Source of the DNA: Paenibacillus terrae
GTDB lineage: Bacteria; Bacillota; Bacilli; Paenibacillales; Paenibacillaceae
Direction of reading: 5' to 3'
Length of the DNA: 60,014 nt
Assembly (NCBI RefSeq): GCF_000943545.1
Contig: NZ_JTHP01000038.1
Coordinates: forward strand, 1 to 60,014
Of this stretch, positions 16,603 to 25,846 are shown one piece after another. Below the pieces are notes generated by a model. The model ran no database searches and was not told the DNA's origin. It saw nothing but the letters and a program-made list of their open reading frames with translations. Position numbers and translations under genes: made by a program. Each line of letters opens with the position of its first letter. The stretch's first letter is position 1.

Positions 16603-17994
16603 TTAGGATTTACGGTTTAACAAACTTTTGTGATATCCATAGAAGAAATAAATCAGTAGACCCAGCAGAAGCCAAACGATAAATCCAATCCATGTGCTGA
16701 TATGAAGCTGAAGCATCAAACCGACGCAAACCAGGGCACTCAAAAGCGGGAGCAACGGAACCCAAGGTACGGTAAAGCCTCTTTTCAAATCCGGACGTCT
16801 CTTCCGCAGAACGATCACCCCAACCGATACAACGGCAAAAGCAAACAGGGTTCCGATACTCGTCAGGTTCGTCAATGCATGTAATGGAAAAAATCCACTA
16901 GCCAATGCGATGATGCTTCCGACCAGCCAAGTGCTTCGGATTGGTGTTTGAGTTTTGGGATTGATTTTAGATAAAAATACCGGTAACAAACCGTCACGCG
17001 ACATCGAGAAAATTAACCGTGTTTGACCATACAACAGTACGAGTAAAACCGTGGTCATCCCGGCAATCGCACCGACAGAAATCAATCCTGCCGCAAAATC
17101 CTGATGGATAAAGCGCAAAGCAAACGCAACAGGATCATTTACCCCTAACTGCGTATAAGGCACCATTCCGGTAAGTACAACCGAAACCGCAATATACAGC
17201 ACCGTACAAATCGCAAGCGAGGAAATAATACCAATTGGCATATTCCGCTGCGGATTACGTACCTCCTCTGCTGCCGTTGAAATGGCATCGAAACCCAAGT
17301 AAGCAAAAAATACGATTGCCGCGGCACTCAAAACACCGGAAAAACCATAGGGGAGAAACGGTGTCCAGTTAGCAGGCTTAACATAAAAAATTCCGATTCC
17401 GATAAACAGCAGCACGACTCCGACTTTGACACAAACCATAACGAAATTAAATCGGGCCGTTTCCTTGGCTCCGAGACTCAGCAGCAGTGTGATCAACATA
17501 ATAATACACACAGCAGGCAGGTCAATAATGGTTCCCTTGGCTGAATCAAAGGCTGCGGTTAAAGCCAGTGGTAAATGTATATCAAACCCAGCCAGCAAGC
17601 CTTGAAAATAAGCAGACCAGCCACTACTCACAGAGGCAGCCGCCACCCCGTATTCCAGAATTAAGTCCCAACCCAGCACCCAGGCCAGAATTTCCCCAAA
17701 CACAATATAGCTATACGCATAAGCACTGCCGGCAGCGGGAACCGTAGATGAAAGCTCCGCATAGCACAGGGCTGCCAGCACGCAGGCAATTCCTGCAATA
17801 ACAAAGGAGATCATCAGGCCAGGACCCGCATTTTCCGCTGCTGCCTTGCCTGTGATCACAAAAATTCCGGTACCGATGATACATCCTACACCCAGCATAG
17901 TCAGATCGAAGGCGCCCATCGTTCTCTTCAAGTGATCCGTCGTTCCGTTTTCTCCATGCGGGAGCATCCCTGTCTTTTTTCGAAATAAGTCCAT
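16603..17994 (-). CDS. APC-family amino-acid permease (YfnA-like)
   Basis: Integral membrane transporter of the APC superfamily, closest in look to cationic amino-acid transporter-like YfnA. The first helix motif GVGCIIGTGIFVITG and the following AGPGLMISFVIAGIACVLAALCYAEL are diagnostic; about 12-13 hydrophobic segments follow, including VVLLFIGIGIFYV and FAFAVVSVGVIVLRKRRPDL. The ATG at 17992-17994 is preceded by AAAGAGG at 9 nt; the frame extends 35 codons further up without a site. Length is 463 residues. Substrate not determinable. Divergent from ldh. Confidence 0.87.
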   Translation of the reverse strand: MDLFRKKTGMLPHGENGTTDHLKRTMGAFDLTMLGVGCIIGTGIFVITGKAAAENAGPGLMISFVIAGIACVLAALCYAELSSTVPAAGSAYAYSYIVFGEILAWVLGWDLILEYGVAAASVSSGWSAYFQGLLAGFDIHLPLALTAAFDSAKGTIIDLPAVCIIMLITLLLSLGAKETARFNFVMVCVKVGVVLLFIGIGIFYVKPANWTPFLPYGFSGVLSAAAIVFFAYLGFDAISTAAEEVRNPQRNMPIGIISSLAICTVLYIAVSVVLTGMVPYTQLGVNDPVAFALRFIHQDFAAGLISVGAIAGMTTVLLVLLYGQTRLIFSMSRDGLLPVFLSKINPKTQTPIRSTWLVGSIIALASGFFPLHALTNLTSIGTLFAFAVVSVGVIVLRKRRPDLKRGFTVPWVPLLPLLSALVCVGLMLQLHISTWIGFIVWLLLGLLIYFFYGYHKSLLNRKS

Positions 17995-18220
17995 AATCAT
18001 AATCCTCTTTCCATAATGTCCTACGCCAATATTGCTACTGCAACGCTTTAGTGTGTGTTTCTGTCGATTAATTATTAGCGAGTCCCTGTTTGAAGTCAAG
18101 GAGAAATGTCATATTTCTTTGCAGTGGAGGGCACATATACGGTAAACTAAGATGGAAAGATAAATTTTGTATTATTAAAAAATGAAAAGGTATTCAACCC
18201 GAAAAGGAGATGAGGATTTT

Positions 18221-19150
18221 ATGAGCTTAAAACCTTACAAACGAAGCAGAGTGGCCATTGTCGGCATGGGAGCGGTCGGTACAACGACCGGTTACACCCT
18301 CCTGCTACGCCAACGCATGTCAGAACTTGTCTTTATTGATGTTAATGTCAAAAAGGCGCAGGGGGAAATGCTCGATATGAATCACGGGCTTCCCTTTCTC
18401 GGCGGTGTCAAAGTGTGGGCGGGTGATTATGAAGACTGTCGTGATGCGGATATCATCATTGTTACAGCGGGCGCATCACAAAAACCGGGAGAAACACGCA
18501 TTGATCTGCTCAAGCGTAATGCCGAAATTTTTGAAAGCATTATTGATAATATCGTCAAGGTAAACACACACGGCATTTTGCTGATCGCAACCAATCCAGT
18601 GGACATTCTCTCCTACATTTCCTGGAAACGTAGTGGCTGGCCTTCGAGCAGAGTTATCGGTTCGGGAACGCTGCTGGACAGCGCACGCTTCCGTTATTTG
18701 ATTGGTAAGCAAAAGGGCATTGACCCTCGCAGCATCCACGCCCATATTATTGGAGAACATGGCGACTCCGAACTGCCTGTATGGAGCACGGCCAACATCG
18801 CAGGAACTCCATTGGATCTGGGCGAAGAAACGAAAAATGAAATTTTTGAAAGTACCAAAAATGCAGCCTATGAAATTATAGATGCCAAAGGCGCGACCTC
18901 TTACGCCATCGGGCTGGCTCTCGACCGGATCGTAGCCGCCATTCTGGGGGACGAAGGGTCGGTACTTAATGTGTCCACTTTGCTGGAAGATTATAACGGA
19001 GTGTCTGACGTTTATCTGGGTGTCCCGAGTATCGTAGATCACAACGGGGTACGCGAAATTTTAGATCTTCCACTGAATGACAAGGAACGTCAAGGGCTAC
19101 ACCAATCTGCGGACAAGCTGAAAAATCAAATCAGTAAACTCAACTTGTAG
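18221..19150 (+). CDS. ldh: L-lactate dehydrogenase
   Basis: Reduces pyruvate to L-lactate with NADH. Rossmann motif VAIVGMGAVGTTTGY, the NAD-ribose Asp in LVFIDVN, the loop GASQKPGETRIDLL with the Arg that contacts substrate, NPVDIL, GSGTLLDSARFR and the catalytic His in IIGEHGDSE are all present. The Gln in GASQKPGETR supports lactate rather than malate dehydrogenase. The ATG at 18221 follows GGAGATGAGG; an upstream in-frame ATG (18182) has no site. Length is 309 residues. Monocistronic with a strong terminator. Confidence 0.92.
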   Translation: MSLKPYKRSRVAIVGMGAVGTTTGYTLLLRQRMSELVFIDVNVKKAQGEMLDMNHGLPFLGGVKVWAGDYEDCRDADIIIVTAGASQKPGETRIDLLKRNAEIFESIIDNIVKVNTHGILLIATNPVDILSYISWKRSGWPSSRVIGSGTLLDSARFRYLIGKQKGIDPRSIHAHIIGEHGDSELPVWSTANIAGTPLDLGEETKNEIFESTKNAAYEIIDAKGATSYAIGLALDRIVAAILGDEGSVLNVSTLLEDYNGVSDVYLGVPSIVDHNGVREILDLPLNDKERQGLHQSADKLKNQISKLNL

Positions 19151-19173
19151 ATGGACAAACTGAAATTGTAGAC

Positions 19174-19224
19174 AAAAAAGGGCCTCCACAGCGGCGAAAA
19201 TACCGTTGAGAGGCCCTTTTTTTG
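19174..19224 (+). terminator. Terminator of ldh
   Basis: AAAAAAGGGCCTC / GAGGCCCTTTTTTT inverted repeat with T-runs on both strands, 25 nt after ldh; probably also serves the converging DUF3900-like gene. Confidence 0.9.
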
Positions 19225-19271
19225 ATTATGTCATATAAGGAGTTCAGCTTATCGTAAACAGTTTATTCAGA

Positions 19272-20375
19272 TTACCAAGGCGGTGTGTCGCCATCGGCAA
19301 ATTCGTCTTCTTGCAGGCGTTTCTCTTTCAGTCGCTCAGCCACCGTTTCGAACGATTCAGGTTGAAGCAGCTCAATCGGTGAAAAGCCTTTTTCAAACGT
19401 AAATGCGTCGCCTTCAATGATAAGCGCGTACCTGTCGTGCAGCTTCGTAATATGCAGCTTGGCCCCAAAGTCGGACAGCAGTCCACGCACAGCCGTATCA
19501 TCCAGCTTGAAGCGAACTTCAATTTCCGGTTTTAGCTCAACAATATGCTGTGCAGCCTCTACGACCTGAAGGGGTTCCCATTTTCCTTGCAAATCCCGTT
19601 TTTCACTGGCCGCCCACAGCTCCAGATCACGTTCCTCTTGCTGTCTTTCCTCATTGGAAGCATCTGGCCATTTCGTCTCTACATAGTTCTGGACGAAGCC
19701 CATGACATGCTCATTAACGATTTCTGGCATGGATTGCTCGTAGGTCACAAATTTCAGAAAATCCTCAAAATACCGGGCATGCGAGGACTGGTGAATTTTA
19801 AGCTCCCACTCATCGTTCATCCCCTCCTCCAGCATGTAAGGATACATGATGGATTTCATATTACGTGCTGAAATGGCCATTTCGACCTCACTGACCAGAC
19901 TGCTTTCGGTAATCCGGGCAATTTTAGGTTCAAAATCACATTTGAGCACAAAAATAAACGGATCATCGGAGTGTGTATTCAAGGTAGCCTGTACAATGAT
20001 CAACGCTCCGCCGCGTACCGCGCTCGTATCCAGATACATCCGTACCAGATCGTCGCAGGCATTTTTAAAATCTTCCTTATCCTCTGCTGCCCGCAGCCGG
20101 GCGAACATATTGAAATTCGGATTACTGCTCAGTTCATGCTCCGGTTCGACGATAAAGCGGCCAATTTTGGTCGGTGCCTGCTCTGTGCTCGGATTTTTCT
20201 CGACCTTCCGCTTGCTAATGCGGGCAAATTCCCCGTCCAGAAATTTTTTAACATCACTTTCGTCATAATCATAGTCATCCATCGTAGCGTAATGCTTGTA
20301 GGACTTACCGCCCTGTCCTTCTTTTCCGTCTACCTGAATTACAAAAAAAGATAAAAAGTCCACTTGAAAGTTCAT
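19272..20375 (-). CDS. DUF3900-like hypothetical protein
   Basis: A soluble protein of 367 residues without signal peptide or membrane segments. The opening MNFQVDFLSFFVIQVDGKEG, the stretch KKFLDGEFARISKRKVEKNP, and FVLKCDFEPKIARI match my memory of the Bacillales DUF3900 family, whose function is unknown; this is recollection, not a search. The ribosome site AAAAGGAG is 14 nt from the ATG, but 3-4 nt from an ATG that opens a 4-codon ORF (20372-20386) overlapping the gene start as ATGA, so translation may be coupled. A palindromic Xer-like site lies 104 bp upstream. Confidence 0.6.
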   Translation of the reverse strand: MNFQVDFLSFFVIQVDGKEGQGGKSYKHYATMDDYDYDESDVKKFLDGEFARISKRKVEKNPSTEQAPTKIGRFIVEPEHELSSNPNFNMFARLRAAEDKEDFKNACDDLVRMYLDTSAVRGGALIIVQATLNTHSDDPFIFVLKCDFEPKIARITESSLVSEVEMAISARNMKSIMYPYMLEEGMNDEWELKIHQSSHARYFEDFLKFVTYEQSMPEIVNEHVMGFVQNYVETKWPDASNEERQQEERDLELWAASEKRDLQGKWEPLQVVEAAQHIVELKPEIEVRFKLDDTAVRGLLSDFGAKLHITKLHDRYALIIEGDAFTFEKGFSPIELLQPESFETVAERLKEKRLQEDEFADGDTPPW

Positions 20376-20478
20376 TTGTGTTCCATACGCTCCTTTTCAG
20401 GCATGTACGCGTAATTATATCACTATGGATTTAAAACGTACATCGGATACAAATCCTCATCGTTCAGATATACATTTT

Positions 20479-20506
20479 AGTTAACATAATATTTATTATG
20501 TAATAT
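20479..20506. repeat. Xer/dif-like palindromic site A
   Basis: 11-6-11 layout: left arm AGTTAACATAA, spacer TATTTA, right arm TTATGTAATAT. The same arms recur at 25460, 28228 and 30022. The inner CATAA/TTATG halves are those of Xer recombinase sites. It lies between the ABC-pair terminator and the DUF3900-like gene. Confidence 0.6.
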
Positions 20507-20544
20507 TTTGTGCAAGCTGTTGTATCCGGGGAATCTAAATAATG

Positions 20545-20607
20545 CAAAAAACCGATCCTTATTGGAATGGAGGTGTATCCTGCCATCCGCTAAGGATCAG
20601 TTTTTTT
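20545..20607 (-). terminator. Intrinsic terminator of the ABC pair
   Basis: Minus-strand arms CTGATCCTTA / TAAGGATCGG enclose a 26-nt loop and are followed by TTTTTTG; 35 nt after the stop codon of the second ABC gene. Confidence 0.8.
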
Positions 20608-20641
20608 ATGATCTCATCATTATTTCATAATTTCATGCATC

Positions 20642-22366
20642 CTAAGACTCTCTTCCTTCATGCTGTCTTTTCCACAATCGTGCATACAGACCGTTGTCAT
20701 CCAGCAGTTCATCATGTCGTCCCTGCTCTACAACCCTTCCTTTGTCCAGTACAACGATGCGGTCCGCATTTCGTACTGTTTTGAGCCGATGAGCAATAGC
20801 AATAACGGTTCGGCCTTGTACAAGGCGATCAATCGCCTGCTGAATATCCTTTTCATTCTCAGGATCAAGCGAAGACGTAGCCTCATCCAGCAATACGATC
20901 GGCGAATCCTTGAGAATGGCTCGTGCGATGGAAATCCGTTGCTTTTCCCCACCTGACAACGTACTGCCGCCCTCACCTACCCAGGTGTCATACCCGTTCG
21001 GCAGCTTGGAGATAAAATCGTGACAGCAAGCTTGACGAGCGGCAGCTTCGATCTCTGCCTGCGTCGCATCACTTTTACCGAATCGAATATTATTTCCAAT
21101 CGTATCCTGAAACAGATACACGTCCTGAAACACCATAGATACCTTGCGCAGCAGCGCCTCGGGGTCCATCTGCCGCATATCATCGCCACCCAGCAGTACA
21201 CTGCCCTGATTCGGGTCATAAAAACGTGCGATCATACGCAATACCGTACTTTTCCCGCTACCAGAAGGCCCTACGAGCGCCGTAAAGGAACGGAACGGCA
21301 TAGACATACTTACATCCTCAAGTACGGGTTGCTCACCATAGCGGAAGCTTACATGTCTCAGCTCGATATCATGCCTTTGCGAAGGCATCTGATCACCGGG
21401 CATGACAGGCTCGTTCAGCAACTGGACAATACGTTCCCCTGCCTGCTCGTGATAACGAAACTCGGCGAAATTAACAAGCGCAGTGGTCAGAGGATCATAA
21501 ATACGTGTTCCTACGATTAAAAAGGAGACAAAAGCGATCACATCCAACTGCCCAGCCAATAATAGATATACCCCGATCATAACCATCCACGTCAAGCCGG
21601 AGCGTATAAAAGCAATAGCAGCTAATACAATCGGCCCCAACAGCCCTTCAATTCGGATACTGTGACGCATCAGCTCCTTGAACGCAAGCTCCAGACGCAC
21701 AAAGCGCTCTCCGGTTAGCTGATAAGCCTTAATTACCCGAATACCGTTCAAATACTCCTGTAGGCGATTAGCCGCGTTAATTTTAGCCCGCATGTGATTA
21801 GCTCCCAGCCGCCGCTGTATACGGGAAGTGAGCAATACCAGCAAAATCGCTACCGGAAAAGCAGCGAACAGTGCCAGCGTCATGCGCCAATCCAAAAAGG
21901 ATAAGCCAATCAACGCCAGCAGCGGCATCGTCACCGCCCCGATCATTTGCGGGACCAAATGGGAAATCCCATGCTCCACCATTGTGATATCACCCATCAT
22001 CATATTCGCCAAATTACCCGGATCACGCTTGTTCAGAAAACCGAGCGACAGCTTGCGCAAATGCTCAGCCAAACGCGATCTCCCGGTTACAGAAGCGTCA
22101 TAGGCTCCCCGGTACTGGGAACGATAAGCCGGAACTTCACACAGATACAGCAGAATCAACGACATAAGCAGCCCTCCGCTAATCCACCATAAGCCAGCCG
22201 ATTGTAGCGAAGCTCCCGGATGAATGAAAGGCTCGAAAATAAGACGGGCCGCCCCTACCAGCAACGCAAATGGAATCAGCCCCGCAACATTAGCCAGAGT
22301 CGTATACAATACCGGCTTTAACAGTACCCGCGGATTACCCGCCGTTATATTTTTCAGCATACTCAT
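20642..22366 (-). CDS. ABC transporter, fused permease-ATPase (YbtQ-like), second of pair
   Basis: Half-transporter of exporter fold: a six-helix membrane domain (residues 1-310), then an ATPase with Walker A GPSGSGKST, Q-loop VFQDVYLFQDT, signature LSGGE and Walker B IVLLDEATSSLDPE. The start ATG overlaps the stop of the upstream partner gene by 4 nt (ATGA), so the two are translated together and likely form a heterodimer. An AraC-type regulator with a Fur box precedes the pair. That arrangement, with the LSGGE signature, recalls the YbtPQ/IrtAB proteins that import ferric siderophores despite an exporter fold; export is the alternative. Length is 574 residues. Confidence 0.82.
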   Translation of the reverse strand: MSMLKNITAGNPRVLLKPVLYTTLANVAGLIPFALLVGAARLIFEPFIHPGASLQSAGLWWISGGLLMSLILLYLCEVPAYRSQYRGAYDASVTGRSRLAEHLRKLSLGFLNKRDPGNLANMMMGDITMVEHGISHLVPQMIGAVTMPLLALIGLSFLDWRMTLALFAAFPVAILLVLLTSRIQRRLGANHMRAKINAANRLQEYLNGIRVIKAYQLTGERFVRLELAFKELMRHSIRIEGLLGPIVLAAIAFIRSGLTWMVMIGVYLLLAGQLDVIAFVSFLIVGTRIYDPLTTALVNFAEFRYHEQAGERIVQLLNEPVMPGDQMPSQRHDIELRHVSFRYGEQPVLEDVSMSMPFRSFTALVGPSGSGKSTVLRMIARFYDPNQGSVLLGGDDMRQMDPEALLRKVSMVFQDVYLFQDTIGNNIRFGKSDATQAEIEAAARQACCHDFISKLPNGYDTWVGEGGSTLSGGEKQRISIARAILKDSPIVLLDEATSSLDPENEKDIQQAIDRLVQGRTVIAIAHRLKTVRNADRIVVLDKGRVVEQGRHDELLDDNGLYARLWKRQHEGRES

Positions 22367-24204
22367 CGTTTAGCCGTCTCCTCTCCCGGTGCCCCAATCT
22401 GCCATTGTCCCGCATCCGTATACGCTTGCCACAAGCGGGCATACAGACCATCTGCACGAATTAGCTCTCTATGCTGTCCCCGCTCAGCAATATGGCCTTC
22501 CTGAAGCACCAGAATTTGATCTGCATGCTGAATCGTAGACAAACGGTGTGCGATAACGATCACCGTCTTGTTCTTCATCAGCTCCTTCAAGGCTAGCTGC
22601 ATCTCGTATTCATTTTCAGGGTCAGCAAATGCCGTGGCTTCATCCAGCACCAGAATGGGCGCATTTTTGAGAATGGCGCGTGCTACCGCAAGCCGCTGCT
22701 CTTCACCACCCGACAGATATACTCCGCCTTCCCCGATGAGCGTATCATACCCGTTCTGCAGCTTGGAGATGAACTCATGGCACTGCGCCGCCTTTGCCGC
22801 CGCGATAACCTGCTCCATGGAAGCACCTGTATCGCCTACTACAATATTGTTGAACACAGAGTCAAAGAACAGAAAGGTTTCCTGAAATACAAAAGCGACC
22901 GTATCCATCAGGTTGGACGTACTCATCTGTCGGATATCCGCGCCACCAATACGGATCGCCCCCTCCTGCACGTCCCAAAAGCGTGGCACCAGATTGGCGA
23001 TCGTGGATTTCCCGGAGCCGGAAGGTCCAACTAATGCCGTCATTTCCCCTTGTCTTGCGGTAAAGGAAATATCGAACAACACACGGGTCGGTTGAGTTTC
23101 CCCGCCGTCTTGAGGCTCCTTAACCTCTTCTGTGCTGCCATAGGAAAAGGAAACCTGCTCAAACTGCACATCATAGGTAGTCGGCTTCTGCGGATGTGCA
23201 GGCTCCTGCATTGCAGGCTCGTTAAAAATACGGTCGATTCGATCAACACCTTCATGAATATCTCGCATGGAAGACATGAGGTGCATAATTTTAAACATCG
23301 GAGCCGAAACGCCGGGAGCCATCACCAGGAAAAACAGCAGCACCGAGGCAAAAGCGACATTCCCAGGATTACCACTCAGCAGGTAAACGCCCACAGGCAG
23401 TACAAAAGCGGCGAATGAGCTAATAATCACCTTAAACACAAGAAAGCCGGTTTGGAATTGGTCAGTAAATTTCACGCAATACTCGCGGTAATGCACCATA
23501 TCGGAGTAAAACTTACGGAACGAATGCACCGTTTGACCGAATATCTTGATCGCAGGCATCCCACGTACATATTGCACAGCCGATCCGTTCAGACGCTCCA
23601 GTGAATTGTAATACTCTCTGACGTTATCCCACGTCTTGGAGCCGCCTATCAGCGTCATCTGGACGGTAAAAGCGAGTAAAATGGGCACAACACAAGCAAG
23701 TGCCAGCCACACGTTCAAGCTAAACATAGCGACAATCATCACCACCGCCGTCACGATGACCTGCACCAGATCCGGCAGTTGGTGAGCGACAAATGTCTCT
23801 ACTTTTTCCACGTTCTGCTCCAGTGTTTTTTTAACTGCACCCGTGGAAGTACCATTAAGCCAGCCCAATGGAAGCTTACCAATATGCGCTGACAGCTTGA
23901 CACGCAGACCGTATAAAATACGGAAGGCTGCAATATGAGAGATGAGTCCACCGATGTACATCGTAATGAGGCTGGCCAATAAACCTGCGAGCGCGATCAG
24001 CCCCCATCGAATCATAAACGGCCCATCCGCTGTTGTCGGTTGTGCAGCGTGTTCGAGCAGTTCCTTGAGCACAAAATACACAGATGCATAAGGCACCAGC
24101 ATCAGAATGGCGCTTAAACCGGAAAATAGCGCAGAAAAGGTTAATAACCCGCGCTTTTCCCCGGCGATTTGCAATAATCGGGCAATACCCGGCTTTTGTT
24201 GCAT
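22363..24204 (-). CDS. ABC transporter, fused permease-ATPase (YbtP-like), first of pair
   Basis: Half-transporter of 613 residues. The membrane domain (1-330) starts IARLLQIAGEKRGLLTFSALF and carries about six helices. An unusual charged insert (EEVKEPQDGGETQPTR) precedes the ATPase, which has Walker A GPSGSGKST, signature LSGGEEQR and Walker B ILVLDEATAFADPENE. The D-loop reads AFAD instead of the common SALD, a feature of the siderophore ABC group. AAAGGAG precedes the ATG. It overlaps its partner by 4 nt and follows the AraC regulator by 140 bp on the same strand. Probable role: ferric siderophore transport. Confidence 0.82.
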   Translation of the reverse strand: MQQKPGIARLLQIAGEKRGLLTFSALFSGLSAILMLVPYASVYFVLKELLEHAAQPTTADGPFMIRWGLIALAGLLASLITMYIGGLISHIAAFRILYGLRVKLSAHIGKLPLGWLNGTSTGAVKKTLEQNVEKVETFVAHQLPDLVQVIVTAVVMIVAMFSLNVWLALACVVPILLAFTVQMTLIGGSKTWDNVREYYNSLERLNGSAVQYVRGMPAIKIFGQTVHSFRKFYSDMVHYREYCVKFTDQFQTGFLVFKVIISSFAAFVLPVGVYLLSGNPGNVAFASVLLFFLVMAPGVSAPMFKIMHLMSSMRDIHEGVDRIDRIFNEPAMQEPAHPQKPTTYDVQFEQVSFSYGSTEEVKEPQDGGETQPTRVLFDISFTARQGEMTALVGPSGSGKSTIANLVPRFWDVQEGAIRIGGADIRQMSTSNLMDTVAFVFQETFLFFDSVFNNIVVGDTGASMEQVIAAAKAAQCHEFISKLQNGYDTLIGEGGVYLSGGEEQRLAVARAILKNAPILVLDEATAFADPENEYEMQLALKELMKNKTVIVIAHRLSTIQHADQILVLQEGHIAERGQHRELIRADGLYARLWQAYTDAGQWQIGAPGEETAKR

Positions 24205-24344
24205 GAATCATTTCTCCTTTCAAATCACGGCAGTTGCAGAATGCTTTGAGCCTGGTTCTATTGTACGGCTCTTATCCTGCTTCCCGCCGCCGATTCCCGG
24301 AGAATCACCAACGCTGGAGGGAGAAGTTTTTTTAATGGAGGATT

Positions 24345-25334
24345 TTATAACGAAGACAAATGATTGTTTTTTCGGTAGGCACTCGGGTTATAGCCATATG
24401 TTTTACGGAATAACGCGGCAAAATGACTAAAGTTGCTATAGCCCACCATCGCTGACGCTTCACTTACGGTGATCTGCTCGTTTTCCAGCAGTTGTTTGGC
24501 TCTTTCCAATCTTTGTTCGCGCACAAAGCCAAATACCGTCGTGCCAAATAGCTCTTTAAAGCCGTTTTTGAGCTTTTGTTCATTAATATGTACCATCTGT
24601 GCCAGCCGAATCAGACTCGGAGGCTGAACCAGCGTACGAAGCAAAATATCTCTCGCCTCGTGAATACACTGTATATCATTGGGTTTGATCGTCATGGTCG
24701 ATTTAGGCGGAGCATTGCGTGTTTCTTGCAGAAAAAGGGCCATCAGCTCCAGTGCCTTGCTCTCCAGAAAAAGCTGCCGGGTCATGCCTTGATAAGGATG
24801 AAACGACAGTTCCTGAGCAATCGCTCGCATACCAGGCGTAATCACTGTTTCCATACAAGCAAACGATTGTTCCTGACGGATACTCAGTTCCTGTAAAAGC
24901 TCACTCCACAACGAAGGATTAAAACGCAGCTCCATATGATTCATTGCTTTATTCCCTGGCATTTCCGCTTGGATCTTCACTTCGTTCATATAAATGAGCT
25001 GCACATGCCCTCCATGTTCACGATCTGAACGGAAACCATCGACGGACCAGCTAGCCGAATAATCCAGGTTCAAAGCCAGTTCCAGATAAGGAGTGTCAAA
25101 CCTTCTTGCAATTTGGACCGGCTCATGGAACAGCATTTTACTATACGAAAGCTCCAAGCCTTGGCGCAAAAAATGCGTACGATGCACACCATTTCCCCAT
25201 TGCTCAGGTATTTGATAAATATGCTCATGTTTCGTGGACGCGTGAATGGGGTCTTTTTCATAGCTCATAAAGTTTGCATCGGCTATTTCGTTATAGTAAT
25301 CATTAAATGTAGACGGATCGGTATGTATTTTCAT
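24345..25334 (-). CDS. AraC-family regulator of the ABC pair (PchR/YbtA-like)
   Basis: The C-terminal AraC domain (about 230-325) has two helix-turn-helix units (LIRLAQMVHINEQKLKNGFK; TVSEASAMVGYSNFSHFAALFRKTYGYNPSAYR). The N-terminal about 200 residues resemble the effector domain of siderophore-sensing regulators such as PchR and YbtA. The ATG at 25334 has AAAGGGGG 13 nt upstream, rather far. A strong Fur box lies 65 bp before it. Expected role: activate the ABC pair when a ferric siderophore is present. Length is 329 residues. Confidence 0.85.
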   Translation of the reverse strand: MKIHTDPSTFNDYYNEIADANFMSYEKDPIHASTKHEHIYQIPEQWGNGVHRTHFLRQGLELSYSKMLFHEPVQIARRFDTPYLELALNLDYSASWSVDGFRSDREHGGHVQLIYMNEVKIQAEMPGNKAMNHMELRFNPSLWSELLQELSIRQEQSFACMETVITPGMRAIAQELSFHPYQGMTRQLFLESKALELMALFLQETRNAPPKSTMTIKPNDIQCIHEARDILLRTLVQPPSLIRLAQMVHINEQKLKNGFKELFGTTVFGFVREQRLERAKQLLENEQITVSEASAMVGYSNFSHFAALFRKTYGYNPSAYRKNNHLSSL

Positions 25335-25398
25335 CTTGTTATAGCTTCCCCCTTTAGCTGGATTCGCAGTGCATGCGTGTTTTATTCTTAATCACAAG

Positions 25399-25417
25399 TA
25401 TAATGATTATCATTCTC
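25399..25417. promoter_or_regulatory. Fur box upstream of the AraC regulator
   Basis: The 19-mer TATAATGATTATCATTCTC matches the classical Fur consensus at 16 of 19 positions by my count. It sits 65 bp before the AraC gene, so iron repression of the whole AraC-ABC module is expected. Confidence 0.85.
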
Positions 25418-25459
25418 ATTTGAAAGATGAAAATTTCTTTCATAGTGCTTGGTTTTTTA

Positions 25460-25487
25460 AGTTAACATAATATATTTTACGTAACCT
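25460..25487. repeat. Xer/dif-like palindromic site B
   Basis: Left arm AGTTAACATAA (identical to site A), spacer TATATT, right arm TTACGTAACCT. Located between the Fur-controlled AraC module and the promoter of the MutS2-like gene. Confidence 0.55.
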
Positions 25488-25514
25488 ATTTGCTGTTTTT
25501 AGAATAAACTTGAC

Positions 25515-25543
25515 TTGACTTCGGTGGTGACTGATCGTATAGT
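25515..25543 (+). promoter_or_regulatory. Sigma-A-type promoter of the MutS2-like gene
   Basis: TTGACT (25515-25520), a 17-bp spacer and TATAGT (25538-25543). Transcription should start near 25550, giving a leader of about 480 nt before the MutS2-like start codon. No other good promoter is seen in that leader. Confidence 0.75.
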
Positions 25544-25576
25544 ATGGATATATCTGTAATCAAGGGAGAGATTTTG

Positions 25577-25600
25577 ATGTCGGTGAACGTTCTTAACTAA
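25577..25600 (+). CDS. Leader peptide MSVNVLN
   Basis: ATG TCG GTG AAC GTT CTT AAC TAA, preceded by AAGGGAGAG at 7 nt: a well-formed 7-codon ORF at the start of the transcript. Its last four codons, including the stop, form one arm of a perfect 12-bp inverted repeat, so a ribosome on this ORF would stop that arm from pairing. This is the arrangement of ribosome-mediated attenuators of antibiotic-response genes. Peptide synthesis is inferred. Confidence 0.65.
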   Translation: MSVNVLN

Positions 25601-25774
25601 GCAACTTCATATTCAGGGAAGACCATTCAGGCGCTTGTGCCCTCCAGGGACAGGTTTGTTTGCTACTGTGTTTTTATCCTGACATTAGTTAAGAACATGC
25701 GGATATCATAAATCGCCTCAGGGATTATTTTCTTCTAGGCCTTATTCCGTGCTGTGTTCAGCGCGGTTTTTTTG
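25589..25774 (+). promoter_or_regulatory. Transcription attenuator of the MutS2-like gene
   Basis: GTTCTTAACTAA (25589-25600) pairs perfectly with TTAGTTAAGAAC (25685-25696). About 50 nt later comes the first terminator: CCGTGCTG-TGTT-CAGCGCGG with TTTTTTT (25747-25773). A ribosome stalled on the leader peptide would free the second arm, which could change the fold and allow read-through. The antiterminator pairing itself I could not define. Confidence 0.6.
25747..25774 (+). terminator. Leader terminator 1
   Basis: Perfect 8-bp stem CCGTGCTG/CAGCGCGG (one G-U) with loop TGTT, followed by seven T; 256 nt upstream of the MutS2-like start, inside its leader. Confidence 0.85.
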
Positions 25775-25846
25775 TTTTCAGATTTTGTAAACTTCCTTTA
25801 TACACCTCCTATTCATGGGCTAATTAGCTTACAAATTGGTTTACTC

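Noticed and set aside
18090..18125. Rex operator in the ldh upstream region
   Set aside because: GAAAT...ATTTC dyad is present, but it lacks the TTGTGA/TCACAA halves of Rex sites.
25501..25800. T-box riboswitch upstream of the MutS2-like gene
   Set aside because: No T-box sequence (AGGGTGG.ACCGCG) precedes the terminator, and the downstream gene is not an amino-acid gene; a leader-peptide attenuator fits better.
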